The translations under genes and the position numbers were made by a program. DNA of 18,254 nt from an uncultured Bacteroidales bacterium (lineage in GTDB: Bacteria > Bacteroidota > Bacteroidia > Bacteroidales > Paludibacteraceae). The stretch lies in NCBI GenBank assembly GCA_934716995.1, contig CAKUYO010000040.1:1-18254 (forward strand). Direction: 5' to 3'. The notes below the pieces were generated by a model. That model ran no database searches. It saw only the letters and a program-made list of their open reading frames with translations, and was not told the origin of the DNA. Positions 1 to 7,614 of the stretch are shown here, piece by piece (within the stretch, counting starts at the first letter, position 1; each line of letters opens with the position of its first letter).

Positions 1-1
1 T

Positions 2-1123
2 GATTATACCGTTACGATTGCCTGCGAAGGCACAGGCGAGGACGGCGTGTACGAGGGAGCGAGCACTGTTTCGACCACAATTACCGATATGGCGGGCAAT
101 ATGATACGCAGTGTGAACACCAAACTGACACTCTATACGACCGGTGGCGTACGGGAAGCCGATGCGGAGGTGTATGGCAGCGATAACAAGTTCTACCGCA
201 TTCACCTGATGTTCACCATTCCCACGCCGAAAAAGACGGTGGATATTGTGTTCGGCAACAAGGGCGAAGGAATCTATTACCGCGAGGACGGGTCGTTCTA
301 CATGTATAACGAGGACGCACATTATGTTGTAGCGATGGAGATCTATACCGACCAGCCCGAAGGACAGTACGAGCGTGGCGATTTCCGTCCGCGCTATACG
401 TATGTGGGTGTGATAGAGGGCAATGACACTATCGGCGCATCGATGTACACGGCTTCGGCGACGATTACCAAGCAGGACGACGGGTATCAGGTGAAAGCGG
501 AGATACTGGGAACGGATACCGTTTTGTACCGTATTGAGATGGCAGTGGATTACCGCTATATCGCCATCCAGTATGACGAAACGGAGGGGCAGTTTGTACA
601 GAATTACACCGATGCGGACCAGTCGGCGTTCAATACGCGCAATTTCGCAACCGACGGATATGTGTCGTTTACGGCTCTCTCGGCGACGGGCAAACTGACC
701 TACCTGGAGTTCTATCCCGCCGCCATCGACCCTGCGACCACGCTGCCAGTGGGAATATATACGATTGATTCTTCGGAATCGGCGGGGACGGTTTATGCCG
801 GACAGGGCGTGCTGAATAATGCCATCGTCGGTTCGGTATGCGGCGACTACACGTCGAAAGGAATGAATGTGCCCTGTTTCTTTGTGGCGACAGGAACAGT
901 GAAAGTGGAGGCGGAAGACGGCAAACTGCGTCTGACTATGGAAGCACAGAACACCAACGGGCTCCCGATACGTGTAACCTATGAGGGTAGCACGGGAATG
1001 ACGGCATTGGAGAATACCGCTGCGGACAGCGTTGCGGTACGCAAGATCGTGCGAGACGGACAAGTGTATATCCTATACGGTGCAGATACTTATACGCCCG
1101 CCGGCGTACTGCTGAACAAATAA
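2..1123 (+). CDS. 3' part of a repeat-containing hypothetical protein
   Basis: The reading frame is open from the first bases of the window, so the gene begins upstream and only its last 373 codons are seen. A GTG at 47 could be taken as a start, but the frame continues upstream without a stop. I do not recognise the family. The visible part is beta-rich and built from about three related units of roughly 130-145 residues. Each has a block like YTASATITKxDDGYxV followed by a YRIxM-like block; these lie near 61-210, 445-543 and 879-984. The protein is rich in Thr, Tyr, Asp and Gly, has no membrane segment in this part, and ends without a recognisable sorting domain. That composition suggests a surface or periplasmic lipoprotein of Bacteroidota, but the N-terminus that would show a signal peptide is missing. 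It ends 74 bp before pdxJ, which has its own promoter. Confidence 0.75.
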   Translation, partial: DYTVTIACEGTGEDGVYEGASTVSTTITDMAGNMIRSVNTKLTLYTTGGVREADAEVYGSDNKFYRIHLMFTIPTPKKTVDIVFGNKGEGIYYREDGSFYMYNEDAHYVVAMEIYTDQPEGQYERGDFRPRYTYVGVIEGNDTIGASMYTASATITKQDDGYQVKAEILGTDTVLYRIEMAVDYRYIAIQYDETEGQFVQNYTDADQSAFNTRNFATDGYVSFTALSATGKLTYLEFYPAAIDPATTLPVGIYTIDSSESAGTVYAGQGVLNNAIVGSVCGDYTSKGMNVPCFFVATGTVKVEAEDGKLRLTMEAQNTNGLPIRVTYEGSTGMTALENTAADSVAVRKIVRDGQVYILYGADTYTPAGVLLNK

Positions 1124-1145
1124 ACTTCCGGCACCGGTTATTTTG

Positions 1146-1177
1146 TTTGCACAATCACGAAAATTGTTGTACCTTTG
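1146..1177 (+). promoter_or_regulatory. Bacteroidota-type promoter of pdxJ
   Basis: TTTG at 1146-1149, a 20-bp spacer, then TACCTTTG at 1170-1177. This matches the Bacteroidota sigma-ABfr consensus (TTTG, 19-21 bp, TAnnTTTG) at every fixed base. It lies about 20 bp before the pdxJ ATG, so the leader must be very short. Confidence 0.8.
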
Positions 1178-1197
1178 CAGCGGAAAGAGTTGTCCGA

Positions 1198-1914
1198 ATG
1201 ACAAGACTGAGTGTAAATATCAACAAGGTGGCGACGCTGCGTAACGCGCGGGGGGGAGATATGCCCGATGTGGAGCGTTTTGCCGTGGATTGCGAGCGTT
1301 TCGGTGCGCAAGGTATTACCGTGCACCCCCGCCCTGACGAGCGGCATATACGCAGGAGCGATGTGTATGCACTAAAACCGCTGGTTACCACCGAGTTTAA
1401 TATAGAGGGCAACCCGACGGATGCGTTTACGGCATTGGTATGCGATGTACGTCCGACACAGGTAACGCTTGTGCCCGACGACCCGCAGCAACTGACCAGC
1501 AACCACGGTTGGGACACGCAGACAAACCTGTCTTATTTGCACGGGCTGGCGGAGCGTTTCCACGCCTGCGGCATACGGGTGAGTGTCTTTGTGGACGCCG
1601 ACCCCGAGATGGTGGAGTATGCAGGGAAAGCGGGTGCTGACAGGGTAGAGTTGTACACCGGTCCGTATGCCGAACTATACGAAAAAGACCCTGCGGCAGC
1701 CATAGAGATGTACCGCCCTGCGGCAGAGAAGGCGCAAGCATTAGGCTTGGGACTGAATGCGGGGCACGACCTCAACCTGCACAATCTGCGCCCGTTCGTT
1801 ACGGCGTTTCCGTGGACGGCGGAGGTAAGTATCGGGCATGCGCTGATTTCCGATGCATTGTATCTCGGGATAGAGGAGACGATACGCCGCTACCGCGCCT
1901 GCCTGGCAAGGTAG
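1198..1914 (+). CDS. pdxJ: Pyridoxine 5'-phosphate synthase PdxJ
   Basis: PdxJ condenses 3-amino-2-oxopropyl phosphate (from the PdxA step) with 1-deoxyxylulose 5-phosphate to make pyridoxine 5'-phosphate in the cytoplasm. The 238-residue product has the family's usual length and landmarks: the N-terminal LSVNINKVATLRNARGG with Asn7, the HPRPDERHI block (His43, Arg45, His50), the EFNIEGN block (Glu70), and the C-terminal GLNAGHDLNLHNL and SIGHALISDAL segments that line the phosphate pocket of the TIM barrel. The frame is open further up to a TTG at 1147, but that would place the start inside the promoter. The ATG at 1198 gives the canonical N-terminus. It is monocistronic as far as can be seen: the exbB start is 82 bp downstream across a period-9 tandem repeat. 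Confidence 0.96.
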   Translation: MTRLSVNINKVATLRNARGGDMPDVERFAVDCERFGAQGITVHPRPDERHIRRSDVYALKPLVTTEFNIEGNPTDAFTALVCDVRPTQVTLVPDDPQQLTSNHGWDTQTNLSYLHGLAERFHACGIRVSVFVDADPEMVEYAGKAGADRVELYTGPYAELYEKDPAAAIEMYRPAAEKAQALGLGLNAGHDLNLHNLRPFVTAFPWTAEVSIGHALISDALYLGIEETIRRYRACLAR

Positions 1915-1916
1915 CC

Positions 1917-1961
1917 CTTAACGTCCTTAACGACCCTAACGACCTTAAGGACTTTAATCCC
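1917..1961. repeat. Period-9 tandem repeat between pdxJ and exbB
   Basis: Five consecutive 9-mers related to CCTTAACGA (CCTTAACGT, CCTTAACGA, CCCTAACGA, CCTTAAGGA, CTTTAATCC), decaying towards the 3' end. They start right after the pdxJ stop codon. No function is evident. Confidence 0.8.
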
Positions 1962-1995
1962 CTTACAAAAACAGAACTCTAAAAAACAATATACT

Positions 1996-2688
1996 ATGTT
2001 ATTCCTTCAAGACACGGCTATGGCTGCCATGGCAGAGCAGATGCCTATCGAACAGCCTGCAGAAGAGTCGATTAACCTTTGGACGATGGCGCAGTACGGT
2101 GGCTGGATAATGATTGTACTGGCTCTGCTGCTGGCGTGGGCAATCTATATTTTTATTGAGCGCATGGTGGTGCTGAAGCATGCCACCAAAGAGGATAAGA
2201 GTTTTATGGACCGTATCCGCGACTATATCCACGAAGGCAAAATAGACTCGGCACTGAACCTGTGCAAGCAGACCGATACGCCCTCGGCGCACATGATAGA
2301 GAAAGGTATCACGCGTATCGGTCGCCCGATGCAGGACGTGCAAGTGGCGGTGGAGAACGTAGGTAACCTGGAAGTCGGCAAACTCGAGAAAGGGTTGGTG
2401 ATCATGGCTACCATTGCAGGTGGTGCACCGATGCTCGGTTTCCTCGGTACGGTGCTCGGTATGATCCGCACGTTCTACAATATGGCGCAGACCTCGGGCG
2501 GCGTGATAGAGATGTCGGCGCTGAGCACAGGTATGTACGAGGCGATGGTTACCACCGTGGGCGGTCTGATTGTCGGTATTCTGGCGATGTTTGCCTACAA
2601 TATGCTCGTGGCACGCATCGACCGCGTGGTGCGCCTGCTCGAAGCACGCACCATGGAGTTTATGGATCTGCTGAACGAACCGGCGTAA
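1996..2688 (+). CDS. exbB: ExbB/TolQ-family proton channel subunit (MotA/TolQ/ExbB)
   Basis: ExbB-type proteins form the pentameric inner-membrane proton channel that, with ExbD, energises TonB. The 230-residue product has the three-helix pattern of the family: a first membrane segment at about residues 34-55 (GWIMIVLALLLAWAIYIF), a long cytoplasmic loop, and two helices in the conserved C-terminal MotA/TolQ/ExbB region. Its signature GGAPMLGFLGTVLGMI segment is near residues 140-155, and MVTTVGGLIVGILAMFAYN follows. The start at 1996 gives a short periplasmic N-terminus; ATGs at 2020 and 2029 are alternatives. exbD and a tonB/tolA-like gene follow on the same strand, so the three make one energy-transduction cluster. 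exbB versus tolQ cannot be settled by sequence alone; the TonB-like third gene favours ExbB. Confidence 0.92.
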   Translation: MLFLQDTAMAAMAEQMPIEQPAEESINLWTMAQYGGWIMIVLALLLAWAIYIFIERMVVLKHATKEDKSFMDRIRDYIHEGKIDSALNLCKQTDTPSAHMIEKGITRIGRPMQDVQVAVENVGNLEVGKLEKGLVIMATIAGGAPMLGFLGTVLGMIRTFYNMAQTSGGVIEMSALSTGMYEAMVTTVGGLIVGILAMFAYNMLVARIDRVVRLLEARTMEFMDLLNEPA

Positions 2689-2689
2689 C

Positions 2690-2717
2690 GTACAATCAAC
2701 AATGTACAATTAACAAT
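2690..2717. repeat. 14-bp tandem duplication after exbB
   Basis: GTACAATCAACAAT at 2690-2703 is followed at once by GTACAATTAACAAT (13 of 14 identical). Low-complexity AACAATTAAC-type spacers of this kind are common between genes in Bacteroidales. Confidence 0.7.
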
Positions 2718-2773
2718 TAACATACATTCCTGTTCTTTGTTCTTTGTCCATTGTTCTTTATTCTGTAAGAAAA

Positions 2774-3181
2774 ATGGCTCTCAAAAGACGAAACAAGGTG
2801 GAGGCAACATTTGCGATGTCCTCTATGACCGACTTGATTTTCCTGCTGTTGCTTTTCTTTGTGATGGCAAGTACGATGTCGTCGCCCAACGATATAAAGA
2901 TCAACCTGCCCCGGTCGCATGCCAAGACGACCACGCGTCAGGTGGTGGCAAAGGTGAGCATTGACAACCTCGGCAACTATTTTGTAGCGGTAGGCAAAGC
3001 CAAACCGCAAGCCATCAATCCCGATGATTTGGAAGGCTATCTCAGTACGCTCCAGCAGCAGGACTCCACTATGTATATTGCACTCCATGCCGATGAGGAT
3101 ATACCTTACAAAGAGGTGGTGCGTGTATTGGATATTGCCAACCAGCACAAGATGAAACTCGTGGTGGCGACGAAAAAGTAA
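2774..3181 (+). CDS. exbD: ExbD/TolR-family biopolymer transport protein
   Basis: This is the partner of ExbB in the proton channel that powers TonB-dependent transport. The 135-residue protein has the usual ExbD layout: a short basic cytoplasmic N-terminus (MALKRRNKVEATF), a single membrane helix carrying the essential protonatable aspartate (Asp20 in SSMTDLIFLLLLFFVMAS), and a periplasmic alpha/beta domain ending in EVVRVLDIANQHKMKLVVATKK. The frame is open up to a TTG at 2744, but the ATG at 2774 gives the canonical N-terminus and avoids translating the TTCTTTGT repeats upstream. The spacer to exbB (85 bp) and the spacer to tonB (141 bp) are both made of short repeats. Confidence 0.93.
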   Translation: MALKRRNKVEATFAMSSMTDLIFLLLLFFVMASTMSSPNDIKINLPRSHAKTTTRQVVAKVSIDNLGNYFVAVGKAKPQAINPDDLEGYLSTLQQQDSTMYIALHADEDIPYKEVVRVLDIANQHKMKLVVATKK

Positions 3182-3221
3182 CTTTGAGAACGAAGAACAA
3201 AGAACAAAAGACGATAATGCC

Positions 3222-3243
3222 CTTTAATGGGTCTTTAATGGGT
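3222..3243. repeat. 11-bp tandem duplication between exbD and tonB
   Basis: CTTTAATGGGT occurs twice in perfect tandem (3222-3232, 3233-3243) and a degenerate third unit follows. It is one of several 11-bp-period repeats in this window. Confidence 0.8.
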
Positions 3244-3322
3244 TTGATGGAGAAAATAACGTCTAATTAACGTCAATTAACAGAGAATAAAAGACCTTAT
3301 ACGGATATTTGCGGACGGGGAA

Positions 3323-4144
3323 ATGACACTCAAACAGAAATCAAATATCATTGCGGCGGTGGGGACATTGGTTGCCTTGCTGTTGCTGTTTCTGTTGCTG
3401 TGGTTTGTGTCGATGGGTGCGCCCGTTATGCCCGAGGACGAAGGCATCGAGGTTTCTTTCGGCGATGTGCAGGAGGCGGGCGGCAGCGAGCCGAACCCCG
3501 AGGCACAATCGGTACCGATGGAGAGTGTCGCCCCACCGCCGGCACCGTCCAAACCGACGAATAACGACCTGATGACGCAGGAGGACGAGGAGACACTTGC
3601 CCTGCAGCGCCAACGGGAGAAAGAGGAAAAAGCCCGCAAAGAGGCGGAGGCGGAACGTCTGCGTCAGGAGAAAGCCAAAGCGGCACAGGAAGAGGCGGAG
3701 CGTATCGCCAAAGAGAAAGCCATTGCGGAACAGAAAGCCAAAGAGCAGGCAGCCAAGGACAAAGCGGCGGCAATGGGGTCGCTGTTCGGCAACAATCCCG
3801 CAGGCGCACAAGGCAGCGGCGACACCAAGGGCGAAGGGCAGAAAGGCAACCCCGTGGCAGGGCACGGCACTTCGGGCGGAAATGATTGGAGACTCGATGG
3901 GCGCAGTATTAAAGGAACATTGCCCCAACCGAAAAATGAGTTTAATCAGGACGGGAAAGTGGTCGTCTCTATTTGGGTATTGCCCGATGGGACTGTCAAA
4001 GATGCACAGATAACTCGTGGCACTACCGTCAGCGACCAAGCCACTATTCAACTCGCTCTCAGTGCGGCTCGCAGAGCCAGGTTCTCGGAGAGCGACAAAT
4101 CCATTCAGACAGGAACAATCACATATAACTTTAAGTTTAACTAA
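3323..4144 (+). CDS. tonB: TonB/TolA-like energy transducer
   Basis: This is the third member of the ExbB-ExbD-TonB cluster, a periplasm-spanning transducer that passes channel energy to outer-membrane receptors. The 273-residue protein has a short cytoplasmic N-terminus, one membrane anchor (about residues 9-31) and a Pro/Ala-rich stretch (ESVAPPPAPSKPT). A long charged coiled coil of K, E, A, R and Q (about 88-152) resembles TolA. A Gly-rich linker follows, then a C-terminal TonB-fold domain (about 198-273) with VVVSIWVLPDGTVKDAQITRGT and a final GTITYNFKFN strand. The TolA-like middle with a TonB-like end is common in Bacteroidota, so a Tol-type role is possible. The start is supported by a GGACGGGG purine tract just before it. 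The DJ-1 gene begins 24 bp downstream. Confidence 0.88.
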   Translation: MTLKQKSNIIAAVGTLVALLLLFLLLWFVSMGAPVMPEDEGIEVSFGDVQEAGGSEPNPEAQSVPMESVAPPPAPSKPTNNDLMTQEDEETLALQRQREKEEKARKEAEAERLRQEKAKAAQEEAERIAKEKAIAEQKAKEQAAKDKAAAMGSLFGNNPAGAQGSGDTKGEGQKGNPVAGHGTSGGNDWRLDGRSIKGTLPQPKNEFNQDGKVVVSIWVLPDGTVKDAQITRGTTVSDQATIQLALSAARRARFSESDKSIQTGTITYNFKFN

Positions 4145-4168
4145 TTGCGTTTTCGCATCTGACTGATT

Positions 4169-4696
4169 ATGAATTATTTGTTTCTTGACAATGGTTTCGA
4201 GGAAATCGAGGCTATTACCACTATCGACCTTCTGCGTCGTGCAAACATCCGTCTGACGACCGTCTCCGTAACCGGCAAGGCTATGGTGCTGGGTGCTCAC
4301 AACATCGCTGTAGAGGCGGACGGACTGATAGAAGACATCGATTTCTCGGATGCGGAGATGCTCATTCTCCCCGGTGGTGCCACCAAGTTGGGCGAATGCC
4401 ACGCGTTGTGCGACCTGCTTGTGCAGCACAATGCTGCCGACAAGCCAATAGCGGCTATCTGTGCCGCACCGTCGGTGTTGGGCAAGTTGGGTATCCTGCA
4501 AGGCAAACAAGCCACTTGCTACCCCGGCTTTGAGCAGTATCTGGGCGAGAGTTATATAGGCGGACTGGTGGTGGAGAGCAAGAACATCATTACTGCCAAA
4601 GGTCCCGGACTGAGCAGTGATTTTGCGTTCTGTATCATTGAGAAACTCGCCGGCAGCGAAGTGGCAGACCATGTGTATGACACAGCGCAGTATTAA
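4169..4696 (+). CDS. DJ-1/PfpI family protein (YajL/ThiJ-like)
   Basis: A 175-residue single-domain member of the DJ-1/ThiJ/PfpI superfamily. It has the N-terminal FLDNGFEEIEAI block, where Glu14 aligns with Glu18 of human DJ-1. The nucleophile-elbow cysteine, Cys98 in AAICAAPSVLGKLGIL, aligns with Cys106. The C-terminal half has ITAKGPGLSSDFAFCIIEKLAG. Relatives are implicated in oxidative-stress protection and glyoxal or protein-adduct repair; the exact reaction of this one cannot be told. It follows the tonB-like gene by 24 bp and is probably read with it. Its stop codon forms part of the 7-bp target duplication of the mobile element inserted immediately downstream, so the insertion just spared the coding sequence. 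Confidence 0.93.
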   Translation: MNYLFLDNGFEEIEAITTIDLLRRANIRLTTVSVTGKAMVLGAHNIAVEADGLIEDIDFSDAEMLILPGGATKLGECHALCDLLVQHNAADKPIAAICAAPSVLGKLGILQGKQATCYPGFEQYLGESYIGGLVVESKNIITAKGPGLSSDFAFCIIEKLAGSEVADHVYDTAQY

Positions 4697-4847
4697 GATA
4701 ACGTCAGTTTGATATAAGCATAATTGCATATTTTACCGCCGTAGGCGAATAAGATTTAAGGCAATTTATGGATAAAAACAAAGATTTACTTGGATTTCTT
4801 GCCGCTATGCGGCAAAGGAGTTTTCATATCGAACTGACGTTAAGATA
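4694..4847. mobile_element. MITE-like element (140 bp) with 7-bp target duplication
   Basis: The element runs from 4701 to 4840 between direct repeats TAAGATA at 4694-4700 and 4841-4847. Its ends are inverted repeats: ACGTCAGTTTGATAT at the left and the reverse complement of ACGTCAGTTCGATAT at the right, 14 of 15 matching. The interior is AT-rich, encodes no protein, and holds a perfect 7-bp hairpin (TTGCCGC, loop TAT, GCGGCAA) at 4799-4815 and a smaller CGCC/GGCG hairpin near 4737-4747. Terminal inverted repeats, target duplication, small size and absence of coding are the defining marks of a MITE mobilised in trans. The exact boundary is ambiguous by one base because the end base matches the flank. 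Confidence 0.82.
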
Positions 4848-4863
4848 CTTCGGATATAGGTAT

Positions 4864-4892
4864 AAAGGGGTACTATAGCGGTACTCCTTTTT
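4864..4892 (+). terminator. Probable rho-independent terminator
   Basis: Arms AAAGGGGTAC (4864-4873) and GTACTCCTTT (4881-4890) pair with one G-T wobble around a 7-nt loop, and further T's follow. It probably was the terminator of the exbB-to-DJ-1 unit and is now separated from the DJ-1 stop by the MITE. Confidence 0.65.
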
Positions 4893-4920
4893 GTTGTTAT
4901 AAGGTATAAAGTCTGTTTTT

Positions 4921-5835
4921 ATGAATTCGTTTTTCCGCCATCTGGCGATGGCTTCGGCGTGTATCATCTGGGGATTGATGGCACCGCTTGCCAAAGATGC
5001 GATGCGCACCGATTTCTCGGGTATGGATATGGTGGCATTCCGCGTGGCAGGAGGTGCGTTGTGCTTTTGGCTCACCTCGCTGGTGCTTACCCTGTCGGGC
5101 AGGAAACAGGAGCGGGTGCCGTTGCATGACATCGGTCTGTTTTTTCTGGCGTCGCTATGCAGTATCACGTTCAACCAGGGTATGTTTACGATAGGCGTGA
5201 GTATGACTTCGCCCGTTAATGCGAGTATTATGACCACCACGCTGCCTATTATCTCGCTCATTCTGTCGGCGGTTTTCCTGCATGAACGGGTATCGTGGCA
5301 AAAGATCATGGGGATATGTCTGGCACTCTCGGGGGCGTTGATGGTGATTCTCACCTCGCATACGGCTTCGGCTGTGGGGGCGGTCAATCCCTACCGTGAT
5401 GCGCTCGGGGCAGCGATGTGCGTACTGGCACAATGTTCGTTTGCCACCTATCTGGTGGTATTCGGCAAACTGATCAGGAAATACTCGGTGGTAACGTGTA
5501 TGAAATGGATGATGCTCTTTGCCACGCTCACCATCTGGCCTTTCGCTTTGCCGCATATAGTCTTCCTGCCGTGGAGCACGATAGCCGTTCATTCCTATTG
5601 GGAGACGGGCTTTGTAGTGTTCTTCGGAACGTATTGCGCCTATATCCTGATGACATGGGCGCAGCAGGTCTTGCGTCCGACGCAGGTGTCAATATACAAC
5701 TATTTCCAACCCGTGGTGTCGTGTCTGGCATCGGTGATGATGGGGCTCGCGGTCTTCGGTTACCTGCAAGCCATCGCCATACTGCTGGTGTTCTCGGGAG
5801 TGTATCTGGTAACGCACACGCGCGTAACGGCATAA
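4921..5835 (+). CDS. EamA/DMT-superfamily transporter (10 TM)
   Basis: A 304-residue integral membrane protein with the two-fold EamA repeat of the drug/metabolite transporter superfamily. There are about ten hydrophobic helices. The first half starts HLAMASACIIWGLMAPLAK and includes SICLIFNQG-like and NASIMTTTLPIISLILSAVFLHERVSWQKIMGI segments. The second half repeats the pattern and ends in the family-typical VSIYNYFQPVVSCLAS and an HER-equivalent region before the last helix. The substrate cannot be predicted; relatives export amino acids or other small metabolites. The ATG at 4921 is the first in frame after the upstream terminator, and a GGTATAAAG sequence occurs twice just upstream (4859 and 4902 regions). 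Confidence 0.9.
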   Translation: MNSFFRHLAMASACIIWGLMAPLAKDAMRTDFSGMDMVAFRVAGGALCFWLTSLVLTLSGRKQERVPLHDIGLFFLASLCSITFNQGMFTIGVSMTSPVNASIMTTTLPIISLILSAVFLHERVSWQKIMGICLALSGALMVILTSHTASAVGAVNPYRDALGAAMCVLAQCSFATYLVVFGKLIRKYSVVTCMKWMMLFATLTIWPFALPHIVFLPWSTIAVHSYWETGFVVFFGTYCAYILMTWAQQVLRPTQVSIYNYFQPVVSCLASVMMGLAVFGYLQAIAILLVFSGVYLVTHTRVTA

Positions 5836-5940
5836 TTCAATGGTAATCCATATTTGCGATCTGTATCTGTAGATTGTTGTTGTATAGTTGTTGTCTGTTG
5901 TTGACCGACAAAGTCAGTTATTGAACTCACGTGATTAAGT

Positions 5941-5972
5941 GTTGTAGGTCTGCAAAAATTGTAGTACCTTTG
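5941..5972 (+). promoter_or_regulatory. Bacteroidota-type promoter of the DUF1846 gene
   Basis: TACCTTTG at 5965-5972 with GTTG (3 of 4 matches to TTTG) exactly 20 bp upstream at 5941-5944. The ATG lies about 20 bp downstream, the same geometry as the pdxJ promoter. Confidence 0.7.
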
Positions 5973-5991
5973 TATCCAAATTGAAGAATCT

Positions 5992-7455
5992 ATGAAACTC
6001 GGTTTTGACAACGACAAGTATATCCGTATCCAGTCGGAGCATATCCGTGAGCGAATCGCGGCATTTGGCAACAAACTCTACCTCGAACTCGGGGGCAAAC
6101 TGTTCGACGACAACCATGCGTCGCGTATCCTGCCGGGTTTTCAGCCCGACTCGAAGTTGCAGATGCTCTCGCAACTCGCCGACCGTATTGAGATACTCAT
6201 TGTCATCTCGGCGATGGATATCGAGCGCAACAAAGTGCGCCAGGACCTCGGTATCACCTACGACGAGGACGTGCTGCGTCTCAAGGACGAGTTTCAGCAC
6301 CGCGGGTTCTACGTGGGCAGTGTGGTGGTAACCCACTACAACGGGCAGCCCTCGGCGGATGCCTGTCGCCGTCGTCTGGAGAACCTCGGAGTGAAAGTGT
6401 ATTACCATCGTTTGATTGACGGTTATCCGACCAATGTGTCGCTCATCGCTTCGCCCCAGGGATTTGGCAAGAACGACTACGTGGAGACCACACGCCCGCT
6501 TGTGATTGTTACGGCTCCCGGTCCCGGCAGCGGCAAGATGGCGGTTTGCCTCTCGCAACTCTACAACGAGCATCAGCGGGGTGTTGAGGCGGGGTATGCC
6601 AAGTTCGAGACTTTCCCCGTATGGAATCTGCCGCTCAAGAACCCGATCAACGTGGCGTACGAGGCAGCGACTGCCGACCTCAACGATGTGAATATGATCG
6701 ACCCGTTCCACCTCGAGGCGTATGGCAATATCGCTATCAACTACAACCGCGACATCGAGATTTTCCCCGTCTTGGACGCACTCTTCACGGGCATCTACGG
6801 GCACAACCCCTACAAGTCGCCAACCGATATGGGAGTGAACATGGTAGGGTTCTGTATCTCTGACGATGAGGTCTGCAACGAGGCGAGCAAGCAGGAGGTC
6901 ATCCGCCGCTACTATGCCGCGCTGGACGCTTTTGCCGAAGGGCGCGACGCCGAGAAGGAAATCAACAAGATTACGCTGCTGATGCGCCAACTCGGTATCA
7001 CTACCGACTACCGCCGCACCACGGTGGCTGCCAAGGCGTGCCGCGACAAGGAGAATGCCTCCGCTGCGGCTGTCGAACTCGAAGACGGCACTGTCATCAC
7101 CGCCCATACGGGCGACCTGCTCGGTTGCTCGGCGGCGTTGCTGCTCAATGCCACCAAACATCTGGCACATATCGACCACTCGGTGCGCCTGCTGCCGCAG
7201 AACCTGATTGAACCGATCCAGCACACGAAGATCGCCTACCTGCAAGGGCATAACCCCCGCCTGCATACCGACGAGGTACTGGTCGCCCTGTCCGTATTGA
7301 GTCAAAGCGACGAACGTTGTGCCGAGGCGTTGCGCCAACTGCCGCGCCTCAACGGCTGTCAGGCGCACTCCACGGTGATGCTGTCCGATGTCGACCAGAA
7401 GACATTCCGCCGGTTAGGCATACAGATCACCTGCGAACCTGTAAGGAAAAAATAG
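5992..7455 (+). CDS. DUF1846 domain-containing protein
   Basis: The 487-residue protein matches the DUF1846 family over its whole length (members are close to 500 residues). Marks include the N-terminal GFDNDKYIRIQSEHIRERI, the LILxISAxDIExNK-like segment (IEILIVISAMDIERNKVR), a P-loop-like TAPGPGSGKMAVCLSQLY near residues 175-190, and KFETFPVWNLPLKNPINVAYE followed by NMIDPFHLEAYG. The structure of this family is known but its biochemical role is not established, so I give no function. It has its own promoter and is convergent with the tadA-type gene, separated by a 159-bp repeat-containing spacer. Confidence 0.93.
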   Translation: MKLGFDNDKYIRIQSEHIRERIAAFGNKLYLELGGKLFDDNHASRILPGFQPDSKLQMLSQLADRIEILIVISAMDIERNKVRQDLGITYDEDVLRLKDEFQHRGFYVGSVVVTHYNGQPSADACRRRLENLGVKVYYHRLIDGYPTNVSLIASPQGFGKNDYVETTRPLVIVTAPGPGSGKMAVCLSQLYNEHQRGVEAGYAKFETFPVWNLPLKNPINVAYEAATADLNDVNMIDPFHLEAYGNIAINYNRDIEIFPVLDALFTGIYGHNPYKSPTDMGVNMVGFCISDDEVCNEASKQEVIRRYYAALDAFAEGRDAEKEINKITLLMRQLGITTDYRRTTVAAKACRDKENASAAAVELEDGTVITAHTGDLLGCSAALLLNATKHLAHIDHSVRLLPQNLIEPIQHTKIAYLQGHNPRLHTDEVLVALSVLSQSDERCAEALRQLPRLNGCQAHSTVMLSDVDQKTFRRLGIQITCEPVRKK

Positions 7456-7516
7456 ATCTTTCTGTTTGTTATAGGATCCCTATAGAATAGAATGATATAA
7501 TTCATCATTAAAAACA

Positions 7517-7549
7517 CAGGTGGATGTCAGGTGGATGTCAGGTGGATAA
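7517..7549. repeat. 11-bp tandem repeat, three units
   Basis: CAGGTGGATGT at 7517-7527 and 7528-7538, then CAGGTGGATAA at 7539-7549. It lies in the convergent spacer. Several AATTTACAA units follow at about 7567-7606. Confidence 0.85.
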
Positions 7550-7614
7550 GCCATTCTGAATAGGCTAATTTACAAATTTGCTAATTTACAAATTTACAAA
7601 TTTACAAAATTGTC

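Noticed and set aside
1147..1197. Extended TTG start for pdxJ
   Set aside because: It would lie within the promoter and upstream of the expected transcript start, and adds residues absent from the family.
1999..2709. A 236-codon minus-strand frame over exbB
   Set aside because: It lies antisense to a clear ExbB sequence and is His/Arg-rich without motifs.
3341..4729. A 462-codon open frame on the minus strand across tonB and DJ-1
   Set aside because: It is a shadow of two well-supported plus-strand genes; its composition is rich in His, Cys and Gln and lacks a recognisable domain.
5836..5940. Possible RNA gene or tRNA in the spacer before the DUF1846 gene
   Set aside because: The sequence is TTG-rich low complexity with no cloverleaf arms or long stem.
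7470..7484. A 6-bp hairpin (TATAGG/CCTATA) after the DUF1846 gene as a terminator
   Set aside because: The stem is short and AT-rich and no T-tract follows.
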